64,000 nucleotides of DNA from Pelecanus crispus (GCF_030463565.1 NC_134643.1:82085721-82149720); one strand, 5' to 3'. Shown: positions 11,536-25,847, counted from the first letter of the stretch. Notes: generated by a model from the sequence alone, not told the origin. Translations and numbers: made by a program.

Positions 11536-14500
11536 AGATTAGTTTGAAGGCAAGTGTTGTCCAGCACTAAATATTAGGTATGACTGGGGGGAAAGAAGCA
11601 AATGAAGCAGGGAGAGGGCTACTTTACACTAAGTCCATATCATTGGAGGATGTCTCTTTTGGGTGTCAGGGAGAGAATTTAGAAAGTCATCTGGTAGGGG
11701 ATGGTGAATAACAAGGAGTGGGAAACAAGTAGGATAGGTAAAGGCTGGGGAGCAGAGCTAAATTTTCAGAAAGGGCCCATGATTTTGTGTGCCTCCAAAA
11801 TTGTCTAGTTTCAATGTCTTAAAAAAGACTATTTTTCATGCGTTAGATGCTAAGCTTCTTAAAAATCACATCCTTCAAAATAGCTGAAGCTGAGTATCTT
11901 TTTACTCATCTCACTTGAAAATTTAAGCTGAGCTTCTTTCTATGAAAGCAAAAGGGAAGCTGAAAGGCATCTAAGGTACTTTCAAAGAAAGTTTGAAAGA
12001 AAAGGTCTTCAGCATTTCTTATTAGAATTCCAATGTTGACAAAGGGGATGTGCTACTCAAAGTATCCTATATACCCTTAAAGGCAAATGTAGTTCTAGAT
12101 TAACTGTGCTTGAAATGTATTAAGTGGATTATTAGGAGGGCTCTTCCACTTTGCCCTAAACCCAAATATCAGTGCAGTGTATCTGTAGTTTTTATTGCCA
12201 TAGGCAACTCAGGCTGACAGTAATTTTGAAAACAGAACACTTTTTACAATACAAAATGAAATTAAAAATATCTCAGTCTAAGCTGACACACGCCTACAGG
12301 AAAAAAATTAACACCTTTTCAAATAATCAACAACATTACTTTTGTATTTTTAACAAATGTGATGGTGGAATAGTTAAACAACTTCTGTCCAGGCAAGCAT
12401 TAATATCAGTAACTGGTTTGCCATATAGCAAATTAGTGTATGGCTTGTTTTATACCTGTAAATTCCTCTACGGGAATGCCTTCTTATTTTGAAGAAATAT
12501 TCTAGAAAAAGGTCTGTATAGATTTTCTTTTCTTTACCAGCTTGCTGCAAAAAGTAATTGTAATGGGCTTCCCTAGTATGTAGTTAAGATGTCCAGAAAT
12601 ACAGCCCTGAACAGTTGGCAAGTAAATAATTTTTGAAGCCACACGTACACCACATTTTGTCTCCCAATACATTTTAGCTGTTTAAAATTATGGATAGGAG
12701 TTCAGTCATTATTTTATACAAGCAACAAATCTAGTGCATTTGACAGACCAACAAGAAAAGCCCTGTAAATGCAAGCATTATATACAAGCACATTTTAGCT
12801 TATGCCATGCATTTAAGACTCATAAATTGTGATTCAGCCATTCACGTCACCACGTGTGTGAAGTAAAACATGCCCAGCAATTTGGGGATTTAGGAATTTC
12901 AGTTTATTTTTTGTGAATGCCTTGTGGCTTTTTGACCCTTATGGCAACTATATTGTTTCTGTGGCATTGAGCATTTCTTCTGTTGAAGAAACTTGTCACC
13001 TAGTGGGAAAATGTGCTGGGGAATGTGGCCTGCAGAGGTCATCAACGTGGTTTTGTTTGAGCCTGAGGGAAGGATGGGTTTGCTATGGGAAGGGCCCGTG
13101 GCTTTGAAACCCTCTTGTTCCAGAGGCGAGAGGGCTGGCAGTGGTAGGGACAGCTTGTTAAGGTTTGACATTCTCCAGTGGAAATCAAAGGACAAGGTAT
13201 GTTGAAGGTGGTGGTAAAGGGAAAAGCTCTCTAAGTGCAGGAAGCAATTCCATCACTGGGAATGAATGAACGAATGCTGGGCCAGAAATCTGGGAAGGAC
13301 ACTGCCTGGCTGGGGACTAGGTTGATGCAGTGCAGGATCCCATTGACCAAGGCAGTGATTAGACTCGGGGGGTGTATCTGCTGCAAGCACTCAATAGTTT
13401 GTACTGGGTGATGCACCACAGTCACTCTTCTTAGCTCTATTCCCACTCTGAGCAGACAGATTTTGAGTGTCTGGGATTCATCCCATGGTCCAGTCACAGT
13501 TGACCAGTGTCCCTTCAGAGAATGGACTCAGATGAAGGGGAAGTTTTGTGGAGGTGTTTTTTGTTTGGTTTGTGGTTTTGTTTGTTTTAGTACTCTGCTG
13601 AGTGAGGTGTTTCTTGCCATTCCTGTTAGTTATGGTTTCCCTGTATGTGGTATCAGAGCTGAGTTTCCAAAACTATTTGTGAAACCTGTTTTCAGCAGAT
13701 GTGCCCTGAGAATGGTGCACCTTCTGACTGAACTGAACTAGGTCAGGAAAACACGAAGGGCCTCACCAAGTCCGAAGTGTTTCTTTGGCTTCAGGCCTTT
13801 GCTTCAGGGTCCATGTGCTCGTATGGATCAGACTACTAAGTTACCTTTCATCCCATTAAGGGAAGGGCTGAGAGGATCAAAAGTAACCCCATTAAACAAA
13901 GCCTGGCAGAAGTGAAAGTGGAGATGCATTTAGTTTTGACACAATGCATAAAGACTTTCTAGATGAGGCCATGTTAACTTGCAAGCAAAATTCAGCTTTT
14001 GGTTCACAGACTTAAATCAGCAATGCCCCAAATCCAGGGAAAGGGGCCTGAGAATTCCCTGGGATGCAATATTTCTCAAATGGGTAAGAACCTGATTGAA
14101 ATGCCACTTGTCATTTTCAAGGGATTTAATGCCACGCTGCCATGCCTAGCTAGAAAAGCTAGGGAACATAGTGTTCTGTGAAAAAATTGGTACCTTAAAT
14201 ACAGTCTTTGGCATTGGAATTAGGAGATTGATGAAGAATGTGGCAATCTATCAGGCTCTTTATTTCTCCTCTCTTCTGTGATGAAGTGTTATTTACGAAG
14301 ACTGGAATCTCAACATCATTCACAAACTTAACATCATGCAGAAATAAATGGTTGCAGGGTTGTTAAACTGGAAACTACCTTCATGTCCTCTAGTTGATCT
14401 TGCTCATTTTTCTCCAGCCTGATGTGCTTGAATTCTCAAGTGGTGGGGTGGTGTCTTAACCAGCCAGCATCAAAATGGGAAACTGCTTTTGAAAAAGCTT

Positions 14501-17500
14501 CACAATTGTTACTTCAATACATAGAATGAATGTCTTGCTGTGTATGCCCAAGGCAGATGGCCAGTGCTCTGTTGTACATGAACTTTATAAAGTGATGTAG
14601 CAGTTATTAAGGAAGAGTAAGATTGTTTGCACTTGTGACAGCCTGAAATCTGCTGCATTAACATGCACTGCTTTATTTGGTGTCATAAAAAAGACCAGTC
14701 CCTCCCTCCTAGAATATATGTGTGAAATCAGTTCCAGCACGTTCCCTTCTATTGTGCTTTGGTTTCTTACGGCCTTTTGAGAAAAGACCTACGCTGGAAT
14801 CCTTTCTACCACCAAATTTCCAAGAAAGAGTAGAAAATTAAACTTAAACAAGCATCTAGCAGTCAGAAAAGTTTGTATTATTATAGACCTTAGATGCTTA
14901 AGAGACTGGCACTGAAGATTGGAAGTCTAGTATGCTAAGCCTTATGTTAACGCTTTCATCAGGATTAGTGCATGGAGTTTATGATTATCAGGTACCACAA
15001 GGAATAGAATTCAGTTTCTTCTCACAGCCTGTTTAAACTAGGAAACTGGGTTTCTTATTCTAGCCTTGTTTCCCGAGGTGGAAAAAAACCCAGACAACAA
15101 CAACAACCAAACAAAAAACCACCCACCCCGCCCAAAAACATTTTAGATCTTCAAATAAGAATAAGAAGTATTGAAGTCCATTCCTGAGTTAGCAGACTTG
15201 ATACTGAATTTGTGCACGGAACAGATTTGAGATAGGAAGAAAGCAAGCATCAGCCTGGGCTGTATCATGCAAAGTACTGCCACGAGAAATAGGAACATGT
15301 TGATTGTATTGCACAAGGCTGTGAGATGATCTCGTCTGACACACCGCGCACAGCTCTCGCTATGTTCAAGGAAGACAAGTTTATAGTAAAACAGAAGGGC
15401 TATAAGGATGCCAGGGGAGTGGAGAACCTCTGGGAGGAAACTGGAAAAGCTTTACTTCTTTGGCTTAGCCAAATGAAGACCAAAAATGGTATGATTTCTC
15501 TTTCTAAATAAGTCTGGGCTTAACGTACATTGAAAATGGTCTTCTTGCTCCCTGTGTTGATACAGGAAAAGTCACTTTACAGGCTTTCATTCTTAACAAT
15601 TACCTCCTGTTTCAATGTTGAATTTAAATTTTCAAGGTGTCAACTCTACCCCTAAGTGACCATTGCAGGGGGGGAGGCTGAGGGGGAAGGGAGGTGTCAG
15701 GAATGTTGGCTAAAAGCTGTTTAGCAGTTTGATCATTTTAGATAGGTTAGCCAATACTATTTGCAAATATTTGGAGTTGCACTGATGACTTAAAGATGCT
15801 AGGTGGTAGGCTGGGGGAGAGGGGTTGACCTTGTGTTAGCAGCCCTATAATTAGCATTCTGATAACAATCAGATGTGATCTGCAGAGATGACTTCATGTT
15901 GAAAGTATTACAAAGCCTTAGTGCAAGTAATCTGTCCATCTTGGTTTTATGAAGGGTAGGGTTTCCTTAATGTTTCTGTATCATTGGGGCATGAATGTTT
16001 CTCTATGAGAACATTATTAACCATTATTTCAACACTGCTCTAGAGGTATGAAACATATAATTTACTAGTAGTTAATTTGTGTGGGCATTGTTCCTGACTG
16101 GATGTGTCATCTACCTCTGGAAGCCTGGATAAAACGCTGAATTATAGTATAATAGAATACTCTGTAATCAGGTGTATGAACTGTGCCAAACTGTGGTGTA
16201 GTAGACAAGAAATAAGATTCTCCCCCCCCCAGAAGAGAAGGTGGTGTATTTGAAGACCAATTGCTGGGACTGACAAATTATCTAAAAGATAAAATCCCAA
16301 ATCAGGTGAATTTCAGCTGAAAAAGGTGCTCAGGTAGTTGTAAAACAAATCACTGTAACAGCAGTTTATGGCAAGGAATTTAGAAGAGTTTTTAAGGTCA
16401 GGAAGGATTCTTGGGTCATAGCTTTCTTTTTGCTTAATCCAGTCCGTAGAATTTAATTTGTGCTTATGCCCAACCTAAGCTATATGGGAACTGAAGATTA
16501 ACTACTTACTTTTCAATTGTAAGTTCTCCTGCCAGGTCATAGTGTACATTTTCAAATGCCTTCTTGCTTTTGATCAGTTCTTCTAGAGAACCATTTATAG
16601 ACATAAACAAGAAGAGGGAAATACTCAGCCTTCTGTGAAACTTGAGGCCACTGTGGCTCAATACAATAAAAATGGATGCTCAGAGTGGATTAGAGTTACC
16701 ACTACTCACTCATTGAACTTCTGTCTGAATTGATCATTGTTGGTGGTATGTACTCTTGTTATCGTATTTTGAATAGTAGTCTACAGCCTCAGAAGAGCTT
16801 GCTATGAAAATGCTCTACAGTGCTCAAGATTTCCTTGAGGCTTTCCTGAAGCCAAAAACTTGCTATCAGATGTTGTGACCTCCAGAAAAGTGCTGCGACG
16901 TTTGAGCTTCGGCACTGTGCAAATATGGTGGAGTCAGTCTTGAAAGTAGCTCTTTGGGAATGAAGGAGTAGATCCTGCCATTCTCATAATCACTGGGAGG
17001 TACTTGACTGATTTCATGTTCTGTTTGAACATGAAAGAGCTGATGTAGAGCTTCAAAAAGATCTTTCAAAAAATTTTCAGATTATCAATGGCTAACTTTG
17101 TTAGAGCTGATATACCTTTGAGTTTCTGTGGTGAGAAGTTGTTGATTTGGACATTTTCTATGAGAACTGTGGCTGTCAGGGAAAGAGCAGAAGCTTCGTC
17201 TGGGCCGTCAGATGTCCAGAAATCCCCAATTCCTGACTGCTGGGCTTGTGCCCTTGCACATCTCATGCTTCAGCCTTCTCGCGTGTGTACCGGCCATCTG
17301 CACAGCACATGGGAGGTAGGTCTGATGCAACCAGATGTGTTGGACTGGCTGTGTAAGTATGGCATGGTGCTTGAACCCATCTTTGTCTGCCATTCCCCAG
17401 ACAAAAAAAAGAGGGAGTCCTAGAAAATCCTTTTACCACTTCACAAACTGTAGGAAATGCTTAAAACTGAGCTCCTTTGCATGCTCTGAGACCAGATTTC

Positions 17501-18178
17501 AGAGCTTTTTCTTCTTAAGTCATGTTCCCTTCTAGAAAATGCTTTCTTCTAGTGTGTCTAACCTTGACTAAATATGGCAAAGGTTAGCATCCCTTTTTGA
17601 ATAATTTTGAAAGACCTTCTGTAGGGTATCTGGGAAAGAAGACCTGCAGCTATCAGGCCCCAAGTGTGAAGCTGAGAATAATATCATTAGATCAGATGGC
17701 TTGCAAATGTAATGATCCTGACTATTTTAGATAACACCTTTTCATTCTGAAATGAGAACGGTGGTGTTTTCTGAGAAACATTGCATTAATGATAGTGGTC
17801 ATCTCTTTTCAAATTGGAGCTTATTCTTGACAGGAAAACCAACTTGCTTAAAGCCAGTCATTCTGACATGTTAAAAGTACAGAACTGAAATTTATGATAA
17901 AATAAAGCCCTAAGGGTAAATAACATTTGCAAGTGCTGTTGTCCTGTAACATTCAAGCTCTGGCTGGATATAGGAGTGTGTTGAATGAGTAATATGGCAG
18001 CAGTGTAAAATCGGGAAATGAGGGAATTGAAGGCCGTTTTTTGTAGCAGAATTATTAGGTACTCTGAAATAGAGTTGTGCAAGTTATTGTTTAAGCAACA
18101 GATCACTCTGTAACAGATACAGATTTTTCTTTCTCTAGGAACAGCTAATTGAAGACAGGCTAGGGGTTTCTGATTCCT

Positions 18179-18203
18179 TTCTGTGGAGTTGTACTCCACA
18201 GAA
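18179..18203. other. Perfect 11-bp inverted repeat with 3-nt loop
   Basis: TTCTGTGGAGT, loop TGT, then ACTCCACAGAA: a perfect 11-bp stem inside the BORCS5 intron. No flanking features identify a function. It could be chance, or a small hairpin in the pre-mRNA. Confidence 0.9.
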
Positions 18204-21200
18204 GAGAGGTTTTGTGAGGACGTTGTTCATTTATCTTATGTATTGTCTGGGTGGCTTTGTTGTTTATTTTTCTTAAACTTTGTAATTTAGGAGAGATGTG
18301 GAAGCATTTCTAATGCTTTGAATGTAACATAACATTTTTTAGTCTTGATAAATTTTAGAGATGCCTTTTTAAATGGATGTAGATTGTTCTATGAAAGCAG
18401 CAATTGAAAGCTCTAAAAAAAAGTGTTCTTACTAGTCAAAGTCAATGAGCTAGAAATTACTTTAACCTTTTCTTAGTGATGTTTCAGTAAACCTACTGAT
18501 AAAATCAGATTTCTGCCCCTCCCCCGCCCCCCCCAAGCATCTTGTTGTGTTTTTAAGTCTGACACAGCAACAGCAAATGCTGAGTTAGGATCCAGAAGAT
18601 CCAGGAACACGTGCAGTGGGAGAGATTGTGCTTCTCTTCACATGGTGTTCCTGCCACTTTTGTGACTGTCATGCTGAAGGGTCAGGCCACCAAGCTAATA
18701 GGACAGAAGACCAAATCACTGAAGAAAAGAGAGCCTGGGAAGACTGAGTGGTTTTGTTCTCCCCTGCCTGACTTCTGTACAGAACTTATGATCATACAGC
18801 TAATTTGAAGATGAGGGGTGGGACTGCTGCTTTGCAGCCTGGGATTGCATTGGATTTTGTGTAATATGAAACTGTGCCCTGCGTTTAACTTGCTTATGTT
18901 ATGGTTTAGCTGTTTTGAGAGAGAAGGATGATAAGTAGCTGTGGTGTTGAGGGAAATGTAAGTAAAGAAAGTCCAGTGGAACAGGGCTGTGATACAAGAT
19001 GTATCCAAGCTGGAGAGCTGGCTATAGCATCTACAGCACCAGATTCCAGATGGCTGCTGGTTGTTGGGCTTTGCTCTCAGTCTTCTCCCACCTCCGTGAA
19101 GTGGGGCTGTGCTTTTTCAAGCACTTGGAAGTCTACTTGTTCATTAGTGCTGGGTGAGAGGTAGATATTGTTTTAATCGTAGCTTTAGGACTCTTTTTTT
19201 AGCAACAGTTAGCAATAGCAGTCATAACTTAAGCTTGGGGGACTGCCAGTTGGCAGAGGGATGCTGGTAGCTCCAAGCGGGGAAGGCTCGAGTTGGAGCT
19301 GAGGGAGACGTGGGCTGTGGAGGTCAGACCGCAGGGTAGCGACAAACATATCCTGTCCAATAACGCAATATGCAGGAAGGTGGAAAAGCTAATTTCAGGA
19401 ATGAGCTTTCTGACTCTTTTGAATTCTGAATTCTTTTGTGCAACCTAAGGTCTCCCAAAATAGTTAAATCTTGATGTTTCAGGAGCAGCAGCCTATCTTA
19501 CACTATCGTGTATCTACTATAGCTCTAAGGGACCAGGTATAGATTTAGCTGTAGATCTTTTGAAGTAAGTAAGGGCCCTGATGTACCTGTTAGTATTAAT
19601 AAAACTCAATGTTAGAGCCAGTTAAAATGGTTACTTTTCATTCTCTAACTTGACTACGATCTGTGCAATGCTTAGACTGAATAACTCCTTGGCAATTGTT
19701 TACAGCAATGTCAAATTACAGAAGGAGCAAAAGGAACATTTTGGCATGGGATTAGGTCTTGGATGTGATATCAAAATTTAAACAGAAATTATAATTGTTT
19801 ACCTGACAGTGGCGCAAAGAAAGGGTACTCATGAGAACTGTACTCATGACTGATGCTGAAGAGAAGGACCTGGGATCCTTGGCTGGGTGTCTCTCTTTTC
19901 TACCCTGGTAAAGATGCTACCCAGTAAGTTTATCAGCAGTGTGTGGGATGAGTGGGAGAAACAGAGGATGTTCCCATCATCAGGAAGTCATCACGATCTA
20001 TTGTGCTAACTTTGCGTGACATTATCAAAGAGAGAGAGGGGAAGAGGAAAAAAAAGCCATTCACTGAGCACATTTGTTTTCGAGCAGTACAGAAAGAGGA
20101 GCTGTCTTCAGTTTTAAGTGCGTTGATTGAAAAGTATTTTCACACCAGCACATCGTGACTAATATTCCATGCAGTCATGTTTCTGCCTGTCACTTTCTGA
20201 TGTGGTTTTTGTGCAGCTGCAGGAAGGAGTTCATTTAACCCCAGCCAGGCACCTGACGACGTGAAGGGAAAGGCCACTTGTGCTTGGAGCGCAGTTCTAG
20301 CAAGTGAACTTTCTGGAATAAGGATTGCGCCCGAATTGCTGTGGGGGGTTTTTTGAGTGGCAGCCATAGGGGATGGGAGCTAACAGTAAATCATTAGGGC
20401 AGAGGGACGTGGGACACATGGATGTCTAGCTGAGCTCTTGAAGGCTGTTGCTGAGTGGGGGGGAAGCAAAATGTCATCTTACCTTATTGGCATTTTAAGG
20501 AGGGAGTGGAGAAGCTGGGAATGACAGAGCATCCTCTTATGAGATGTATTTGTTTTCTTACGAATGTCAGCAGTGCCCCTCTAGAAATTTGATTCCAAGT
20601 TTAACAAACTTCTGATTGCATTTGCATGTTCTGCAAACGGGGAAGATGTGTCTAGCTGTAATTTTCAGTCTCGGTCATTGAACTAACAAGATGTGACCTC
20701 TGTTTCCAAGAGCTCAGGACACTTACATGCCCATGACAGAGGTGCTATAAAACCATGCCAGGTAAGAGGTATATATAGGGCACTGGTTTGCTTTCAGTAT
20801 GGTCTCTTGAAAAGAATTGGGCAGTGTCCAGTGCTGACCTCAGTCTTTTTGTGGGCTAAATTAACGTCTTTATTCTGCTTGGCAGTGTGGGCCAAGAAGA
20901 ATTCTAAAATGAATGCAAGAATTTGTGGTGTGCAAGATGTCTGAAAGTCCCCTCAATTGTTTTTGTGTTTCATCAGTGTGTTGTTACAAATGGGCCTGTG
21001 TAACACACAGGAGAGTCTGCGAGCCCTTACTGGTTGACAATGTGAATGGTGTAGTGCTGGGGCCCTTTTAAGTGGGGGATTATCCGTCTTGCACTGTTGT
21101 TGGATGTAGTTATGAATCTGTTTTCATTTGAGGAAAAGAAAAGCCCAGTAGATGTCATTTCATGTTTAAAATGTGAAGCTGAGGTGTAAATTACCATCCT

Positions 21201-22520
21201 GCTGCTACTGATCCACGGAGGAGTCATGAGCTTTGAAATAGAAACAGACCCAAATTCTGAATGTCACTGGCTGTACAAAAAAAGTATGTCATGCTGGAAG
21301 GTGAGTTTTAGGCTTCTCCATTTTTATGATACTATACTCCTAAAAGAAAAACTGAAAAAAACTCTTCCACCCTTTTCAGTGTAGGAAGGGGAAAAAAGTC
21401 CTGTCTTCTACTCCAGGCACATCCAGCCTCAGGTTTGCTACTTTAACAGGAGGAATTATTTCTGGAAAGAAATAAAATAGGCATTGGGAGCTCTCACACC
21501 TTCACTGAGAACACGTCTTTTTTCCTCAAGACCAGGCTGGGCAGAACCTCTCGCTTTGATGAGTATTAGGACTGGGACCTTACATGCTGGGCTCTGCCTT
21601 CTGCTTTTGTTCTGTTGCTTCATAACAGTCATCAGGACCAGTCTTTTGACTCTCTAAACTCTTCTCTATCTGTTAGTTGGGCACGATAGTAGCTTACTCA
21701 GTGGTGATGCCTGAAGGAGAAACTGGTGATGGTGAAGCCATGGAGGGGCTGGTGACAGCGCAGCTCCACGTCTGTCATGGTTTATGGGTACAGGGTGGTG
21801 ACCTGCTGACAGGGGAGTTCCTTGCAACTGTGGTGGCCTGGCATAGTAGGAAGCTTGAAGTAAGCAGAGCAGAAACAATGGCTCAAATAAACGCTTGCAG
21901 ATGGTTGTAGGGCAGTGGAAGAGCTGCTGACTCTGAGGCGTCTCGCTGGGCTTCCCAGAGAGCTTCTCAGCCAGGGATGAGCAAGAAGGGTGAGACCTGA
22001 GTGCTTTTTCAGAAGAGACTGTGTCCGGGCCTCGTGTATAGGAGCTGGGCGTTGATGGGACCTGCTCGAGAGTAGGCAAATTCACTCATCTGACCCTCGA
22101 GGGTGTCTTGAAAAGCATGGACTGCCTTGGCTGTAGGCGAGGGAAAAGACTTGCCTAAGCTCCCTTTCTCCAGATGCTTTTTATTGCTACTGTATGGAAT
22201 TAAATAGATGGGAATTAAGCGGATTGTTATGCGCGTTCCCTGTTCATTGCAGATTCCCAAAGGACAGTTTTAGTCTCTGTGGTGGGTAAGTAGGGCTGAC
22301 ACTCTGAGTCCTGCAACTGAAGGCCCAGTCGGAGCACCAGAGGAATGGGACTGCGTGCCAGGAGAGGTAAAAGCACAAGGTCTGGCACTGGAGGAGCTCC
22401 CTTGGAGGGGGAGGAGGCAGGAAGGATGTAAGTGTGTATTTAGGCCTGCTTCAAGGAAAGCTGCAAAGAGGCATTGGCATTTATATACAGGAGTTAACAC
22501 GTAGAGGTTTTTTGGTGGTG

Positions 22521-22590
22521 TGGGTCCCGTCCCCGCCCCCGTCCCCTGTCGTCCGTGTCCCATGTGTCCGTCCCCGCCCCCCACCCCAGT
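22521..22590. repeat. C-rich degenerate tandem segment (CCCGTCCC-like)
   Basis: Successive C-runs are separated by G, T or GT (GTCCCGTCCCCGCCCCCGTC and onward), with at least five runs of four or more C. It is G-rich on the - strand and could form a quadruplex or i-motif. No gene is evident. Confidence 0.75.
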
Positions 22591-23969
22591 TAAAAAAAAC
22601 TAGGTTCAGTCTGAGTAAAAATTGGCCTTTCCTCACAGTTACTCAACTTCAGTCCCCCTTGTCATGTCGCTGGCTGTGCAGTTGCCGTGGCCTCCCGCAG
22701 CAGACAAACTTGAACACTAGGTGTAGGGAAACCAGAGGAAACACTCACTTCCACCCTTTCTCTTTTTTGTGAGGCAGCTTTTTTTATAGCCATTGTGAAT
22801 GTGTCCAAAAGTAGCAAAGAGCTTGGAAGGCTACTCTGCATTTCTTCTTCCTTTTGCAGGTCAGCTTGAGCTTTTCCCCATGTTCCCCTCCAGTAAGTGG
22901 ACATACTGATATTTACACAAGGAGCCTAGAAGTCAACAGATGAAAATTATTGGAATGGAGAGAAAAGGGGGCCTTTGGTTTTTTTGTTTCAGAGCTTGGT
23001 AGATGCATGCTTTGCCTCTTGCACAATGTTGTGAAGCTGTGTGGAGAACCTGCCTGTGGAGGAGAACTTCAACACCAGAGGAGGTTTCTGCCTGGGTCCC
23101 CGTGCTGCTCAGTTTAATGAGGCGTGCTGGCTTTTGGCAGGTTTCCGACTGGCTGCCACTCCACACCACTGTCTCTCATTAGGTGGGACATTTTTAGATG
23201 CTGGATTGAATTTACTTCCATCCCGTGCAGACCTGGTGGTGGTCTGTTTTTTACACACTCTAATTTACAGAGCTAGCGCCAAGCTACTAAATTATTAAGC
23301 TAGGGTTTTAATAGAAACCCCTGTGTAGGCTTAAATTGTTTCCACTCTATTTGGAGTTTCCTGCTCTGCTGGTTTTTATTTTGTCCCATGCATGAAAGCG
23401 TGGAGGGAGGAATTCACAGGAAAGCACACAGGCAAAGAGGAAGAATTTGGCCTGAGAGCACTAGAAAATACAGATGAAATAAAAGGTTAATTGATACTGT
23501 ATCCAGCTCTGATGGAGGTGATAGGAGAAAAAAAAATGCTTCCTAATCCCCATGACAGTTCAGCGGAAACTTGTGTGTTTGTTTTCAATGCTGTTTGTAA
23601 CTTGGGTATCTCAATAAAGTATTTTCTTGCCCAACTTCTTTTGTCTTGACCCCTTCCCCAGGGCTTGAAAGGGATGTTTGTCAGCAAACACTGCTCTCCT
23701 AGTTTTTCCCCCAGTGTCAAACACTGCTGTCGCCAGCGGGACGGTAGTGCTTGGTCGGGTGGGACTTCCCTCCTCCGTGGGGGATCCCCCTTCCAGCTTT
23801 GCACTGCTTCTGCCCGATCCTCCCCTTGTGGCAGGCTCTCCCCTACAGTCCCGCACCACTGCGTGTTGGGTCAGGATTACACTTGCCCATTAAGTGCTAT
23901 GTAGGTCGGATTTGGTTGGCATGGCTTGTTTTTTAGCAGTGCACCAATGAATTTGTGTTGTCCCTGATG

Positions 23970-24065
23970 ACAGGTATCGTCTCTGTCCTCTACTGAATGG
24001 GTTGACTGTCACACAGTTAAAGTGAGGGATGTTGTTTGAACTGGGGGCTCCTGGTAGACCAGGAG
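23970..24065 (-). repeat. MIR-like SINE relic, reverse orientation
   Basis: The + strand reads TGACTGTCACACAGTTAAAGTG, then GATGTTGTTTGAACTGGGGG. This resembles the reverse complement of the MIR core and B-box region (TCACACAGCTAGTAAGTGG, then GATTCGAACCCAGG). Diverged; boundaries are approximate. Confidence 0.4.
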
Positions 24066-25276
24066 TCTTCAGCAGTGATTCCCTGAGGCTGCTTCGTCGT
24101 GACTGGTGACCTCCTTCCTCTGGGGGTAATTAGATGGGAGAGGTTCGGAAAAACAACGATAAGGAGGAGGCAGTGGGCTAAAACTGGTCAGCATGTGTCT
24201 GCTCGTGCCCTTCACTGGGCAGCCACTGTGGGCATGCGCCAACTCCCAAGTGAGGGGACTACTTTCCACCGTGACAGAGCGTGGTTGCAGGATGCATTCC
24301 AACTGCTCAGAGATTTTGAAGAGCCATCACAGTGGTGCAACTGGGGTTGTTGAACACAGCTACAGTGAGCCAAAGCAACCGAGCTTGGAGCAGATCTGTT
24401 ACCAAACTCTCTGAATACATGGTATATCTTACAACATGTAAAAACAGCTTAAGCCATCTGACTTGGCTCATGTGCATATGGTACTAGTAGCTATTGGCTG
24501 AATCCCGCCTGGAGTTTACAGGTCTGGCTGAAGAGAAAGTTGGGCTGTGAATTATAAAGGCTACCTTCGTCACTCAATGGCAGGAATAGCACGGCAGTTC
24601 CTGTCATTGTCATCACGCTAGAGCCATGTTTGGGTACTTACTGTGTTTAATTGCATGGCTGATTTACTTAATGTCTCTCCTGGGGTCACTCATAACACAT
24701 TTATTTTTAGGATTCGGGGAAATTAGGGACACTAGCAATCCGTTGTGGATCTTTCCCAAGGCAGGAGTTTTCCAGACGACGATGGTAATAACAGCAGTGG
24801 CTTAGTCGCAGAGTAACCTGGCTAAGCTGATGAAATTAGCACTGGCAACTATGGTAGAGCTTAATGCTTGCAAATAAACCTTCTCCACTAAAAATATAGT
24901 ACAAGTGTAGGCGGAGGCTGTGAGTTCCCTGGGTTTGGATAACTTGGAGGATATGGGTATACTTTATTGGAAAATCCCTGGCAGTGCCTGCTGGCTTTCA
25001 ACCCCATAAATAAAGAATTTTCTGATCAAATACTCAACGTTTGGGTGTGTGTAGAACTGAGGTGGTCATATGTCCTCCCTGGTATACAGCTATGAATCAT
25101 TCTGTTTCATGACAAACTTGTCGTGCCCCAACAGAGGAGCTCCTTTGTACCTGGCTGGTAGCTCCAGTGGGGCGTCTAACATGCTTCTCAATTGCTTTTA
25201 GGAAAGACAACATGCTGAAAGGCCTGTGGCAACAGTCAGCCTAATGCGCCTTACTCTGCTTGTTGTTTTTAAACAG

Positions 25277-25507
25277 ATGGACCTCTCTGTGGAAACTCTT
25301 TATAGCTTCATGCAGGAGCGCCAGAAGAAGTATGCCAAGTATGCGGAGCAGATCCAGAAGGTCAACGAGATGTCTGCCATCCTCCGCCGTATACAGATGG
25401 GCATCGACCAGACAATCCCGCTGATGGAGAGGCTGAACAGCATGCTGCCAGAGAGCGAGAGGCTGGAGCCCTTCAGCATGAAACCTGACCGGGAGCTGAA
25501 GTCTTAG
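25277..25507 (+). CDS. BORCS5: BORCS5 terminal coding exon (C-terminal 76 residues)
   Basis: The acceptor AAACAG is at 25271-25276. The exon starts in phase 0 with ATG GAC ([16 protein letters not shown]) and runs to a TAG stop at 25505-25507. These 76 residues match the last 76 of the 196-residue human protein almost position for position, including the conserved motifs [19 protein letters not shown] and [14 protein letters not shown]. The segment is mostly amphipathic helix or coiled coil, as expected for a structural BORC subunit. The first Met is internal; translation does not start here. An upstream in-frame extension to 25226 is intron sequence. DUSP16 lies tail-to-tail about 12 kb downstream. 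Confidence 0.97.
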   Translation: MDLSVETLYSFMQERQKKYAKYAEQIQKVNEMSAILRRIQMGIDQTIPLMERLNSMLPESERLEPFSMKPDRELKS

Positions 25508-25844
25508 CTGATCCGGCGGGCTCCCCCTCCTCACCTTCCATGCTCCAGCGTTCAGCACAGACACACTTCCAATGGGCTGGGCTGGCAGATGTTTGAAGCG
25601 GACAGCAGTGCTGCCTGACTCTCTGCCAGGGCATCGGAGGAAGAGCAGCGTCAGCTGCCAGAACTGCGCAGCCAGGAATCCAGGAGCTCCCCAGTCCCGT
25701 CGTCTGGAGAAGATGATTTACCGTTCTTTCATCTCCCTCCTCTTGCCCTTCTGTCCCCTTTACCACTACCACCGCCTGTGCCGAGACATTTGTTTCATTG
25801 CTGTGACTAGATTGGGGTTTACAGAGGAGGAGTTGTCTTTCATC

Positions 25845-25847
<3 letters not shown>

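Larger units (their letters stand above)
7720..25276 (+). other. BORCS5: BORCS5 last coding intron (17.6 kb)
   Basis: A GT-AG intron, starting GTACGG and ending TTTTTAAACAG. I see no embedded gene. It contains poly(A) of 18 at 10509-10526, an A/C-rich tract near 15084-15140, C-rich runs near 16223 and 18516-18534, a perfect hairpin at 18179-18203, a C-rich segment at 22521-22590 and MIR-like relics near 11440 and 23970. Open frames of up to 139 codons (for example on the - strand at 21666-22085) have no recognisable homology. Confidence 0.85.

Noticed and set aside
21655..21720. Possible further MIR 3' end
   Set aside because: Only a few scattered matches to the consensus, too weak to list.
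21666..22085. 139-codon open frame on the - strand
   Set aside because: Ser/Pro/Leu-rich translation typical of locally GC-richer noncoding DNA. It overlaps other equally open frames and no homology is recognised.
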